Assembly: GCA_903881535.1 (NCBI GenBank)
Contig: CAIRTT010000066.1
Location: 1 to 12,861 of the forward strand
Source: an uncultured Armatimonadota bacterium
GTDB lineage: Bacteria > Armatimonadota > Armatimonadia > Armatimonadales > Armatimonadaceae
Length of the DNA stretch: 12,861 bases
Direction of reading: 5' to 3'
Under the pieces are notes generated by a model. The model did no database searches. It had not been told where the DNA came from and worked only from the letters and a program-made list of their open reading frames with translations. Below, one piece after another: positions 12,677-12,861 of the stretch (positions within the stretch are counted from its first letter, which is position 1; each line of letters opens with the position of its first letter). Made by a program: the position numbers and the translations under genes.

Positions 12677-12861
12677 CATGCATAGTTTCTAGTACCGGCC
12701 TTGTCGATGACCAGCTTGGCGTGGCGCAGGTCCTTGTCCGGCGTGTTCGCGACGCTGATGTGCGTCCAAGCGTCAAACTCCAGAATGATCTGATCAAACG
12801 GAACCTTGGCCGCGATGCACGCATCGACAACCTGCCGGGGCGTCATTCCCGGTACGCGGAT
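12676..12861 (-). CDS. C-terminus of an M15-type peptidase endolysin (partial)
   Basis: The last 61 residues of a gene entering from the right edge, ending at TGA (12678-12676). The visible VPFDQIILEFDAWTHISV carries the ExxxWxH signature of M15 peptidases of phage lysins: visible residues E28 (catalytic), W32 and H34 (zinc ligand). The end, AKLVIDKAGTRNYA, fits the usual finish of these proteins. Such enzymes cut peptide cross-links of peptidoglycan and release progeny at lysis. The other zinc ligands and any binding domain lie beyond the window. It is read opposite to the SNF2/nuclease block and shares its terminator. Confidence 0.75.
   Translation of the reverse strand: MRVPGMTPRQVVDACIAAKVPFDQIILEFDAWTHISVANTPDKDLRHAKLVIDKAGTRNYA

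Overview
The window looks like part of a tailed bacteriophage genome that infects a Gram-negative, probably proteobacterial, host. It carries a phage-sized family A DNA polymerase without a 5'-3' exonuclease domain, a primase-polymerase, SF1 and SF2 helicases, a RecB/Cas4-type nuclease and the end of an M15-type endolysin. It also has dense strings of tiny overlapping genes of familiar phage families. Translation starts use ordinary Shine-Dalgarno sequences, and the one good promoter is of the sigma-70 type. No virion structural gene, integrase, tRNA, rRNA, insertion sequence or CRISPR array is visible. The host group is inferred; nothing in the sequence names it.

Left arm (1-3266, + strand): a tightly packed run of about fifteen mostly tiny genes, almost all joined by ATGA, GTGA or 8-11 bp stop/start overlaps, so probably one translationally coupled transcript. 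It begins with the end of an unknown gene, then a 44-residue ORF made largely of a heptapeptide repeat encoded by five 21-bp tandem DNA units. Next come a two-helix membrane protein, a Cys-rich small protein, an exported Rap1a/Tai immunity-like protein, a GNAT-like protein, two single-helix membrane peptides, a DUF3310 protein (the domain of T7 gp1.7) and a coiled-coil protein.

Replication block (10166 down to 3273, - strand): read from a sigma-70 promoter at 10196-10223. In order of transcription: a conserved small phage protein, a coiled-coil protein, a candidate single-strand-binding or recombination accessory protein, an archaeo-eukaryotic-type primase, an 80-residue conserved protein, a UvrD-like helicase and the DNA polymerase. 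Together they could prime, unwind and copy the phage genome. No DnaB-type or T7 gp4-type replicative helicase is seen here.

Right block (10253-12651, + strand): divergent from the replication block. It holds an SNF2-family SF2 ATPase coupled by TAATG to a PD-(D/E)XK nuclease, probably a recombination or DNA-processing pair, then a small conserved phage protein. It ends at a 26-bp perfect palindrome that works as a two-way terminator. This is shared with a convergent - strand gene, the C-terminus of an M15 peptidase endolysin, which runs off the right edge.
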